The notes below the pieces were generated by a model that worked only from the letters and a program-made list of their open reading frames with translations, was not told the origin of the DNA and did no database searches. Below, in pieces: positions 63,536 through 64,000 of a DNA stretch of 64,000 nt. How positions within the stretch are numbered: position 1 is the stretch's first letter; each line of letters starts with the position of its first letter. The position numbers were made by a program, and so were the translations under genes. The stretch covers positions 1,273,782-1,337,781 of the forward strand of contig NZ_KE386488.1 of the NCBI RefSeq assembly GCF_000427365.1. Reading direction: 5' to 3'. The DNA is from Rikenella microfusus DSM 15922. Its GTDB lineage: Bacteria > Bacteroidota > Bacteroidia > Bacteroidales > Rikenellaceae.

Positions 63536-63741
63536 CTGGAGCCTTGTTTCACATCAAAAGAAAGCACTGCAATACTTTTTTAACGAAATCGACTCGGAGT
63601 TCGGAGTCATCGCGATGATGATTTCGGAATCCGACGACATAGAGACCGATCCGAATGCGGGAGGTCTGAAAAGTTCATTGACACGTTAGGAAAAGAAAAA
63701 CGAGTAAGGGTATTCGTCGTAGCGATACGGCGGAGCCTAGA
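63536..63741 (+). other. 16S-23S spacer without tRNA genes
   Basis: About 205 bases. No cloverleaf or T-arm is seen, so the usual tRNA-Ile/tRNA-Ala pair is absent from this copy. It contains AAAAGTTCATTGACACGTTA, a motif seen in Bacteroidetes spacers. Confidence 0.8.
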
Positions 63742-64000
63742 TAAGAAAGTATGCAAGGGCGTACGGGGGATGCCTAGGCTTATGGAGGCGATGAAGGACG
63801 TGTTAAGCTGCGAAAAGCGCCGGGGATCTGCAAAAAAGAATCGATCCGGCGATATCCGAATGGGGCAACCCGTCAGTCTGAAGGACTGTCGTTCCGAGTA
63901 ATCGGAGAGCCAACCCGCTGAACTGAAACATCTAAGTAGGCGGAGGAAAAGAAGAAAACTCGATTCCCTTAGTAGCGGCGAGCGAAGAGGGAATAGCCCA
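63742..64000 (+). rRNA. rrl: 23S ribosomal RNA (5' part)
   Basis: Begins near TAAGAAAGTATGCAAGGGCG and continues with GGGGGATGCCTAGGC and GGAGGCGATGAAGGACGTG, which match the 5' end of 23S. Cut by the window edge. Confidence 0.95.

Overview
The window is a gene-dense, GC-rich stretch of a Bacteroidales chromosome. The evidence is the 16S rRNA near the right end (3' tail with the Bacteroidetes-type GGAACACCTCC), repeated promoters of the Bacteroidetes sigma type (TTTG, 19-20 bases, TAnnTTTG), and gene families typical of the phylum (SPOR lipoproteins, DUF3575, SLBB export proteins, NVEALA peptides with 6-bladed beta-propeller lipoproteins). The 16S and gene content suggest the Rikenellaceae/Alistipes neighbourhood; the genus is an inference.

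Layout. 1-7.2 kb: a partial PEP-synthase-like gene, a GNAT protein, a cysteine-synthase-like enzyme and an acyltransferase/DUF418 membrane pair. 8-16.4 kb (minus strand): a secreted GH2 hydrolase, thyA-lpxH, a class A PBP and a UbiD-family decarboxylase. 16.4-28 kb (plus strand): cysS, ilvE, two tRNA-Gln genes with separate promoters, a flavin-reductase-like protein, proC, gmd, a C1B peptidase, argB, a PH-like membrane protein, birA and proB. 28.8-42.6 kb: envelope genes (SPOR protein, waaA, SLBB export protein, DUF3575 protein), a Crp/Fnr regulator, a large lipoprotein, proA, a Trp/Gly/Pro-rich secreted protein and a FadL-like barrel. 42.8-47.4 kb is the most accessory-looking part: a Cys-rich secreted protein, then a duplicated module of NVEALA peptide, beta-propeller lipoprotein and thioredoxin-like lipoprotein, each half headed by an almost identical 193-bp promoter repeat. 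47.4-48.9 kb is proS. 49.4-55.6 kb (minus strand) is a heterodisulfide-reductase-like set: HdrC-, HdrB- and HdrA-like proteins, a small ferredoxin, and a membrane protein joining a NarI-like domain to HdrD-like CCG domains. 56.1-61.6 kb: uvrB, an outer-membrane barrel and an S41 peptidase. From 61.6 kb an rRNA operon starts with two tandem promoters, a full 16S, a spacer of about 205 bases without tRNA genes, and the start of 23S.

Almost every intergenic gap above 300 bases is filled by dispersed, non-coding palindromic repeats. By eye there are at least six families (called here RA to RF). RF is notable: conserved outer arms with terminal inverted repeats enclose a large, near-perfect central hairpin whose sequence differs between copies. 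The two best candidates for an undescribed system are the duplicated NVEALA/propeller/thioredoxin-like locus and the Hdr-like complex; the RF repeats come next. No CRISPR array, transposase, integrase or phage gene was seen.
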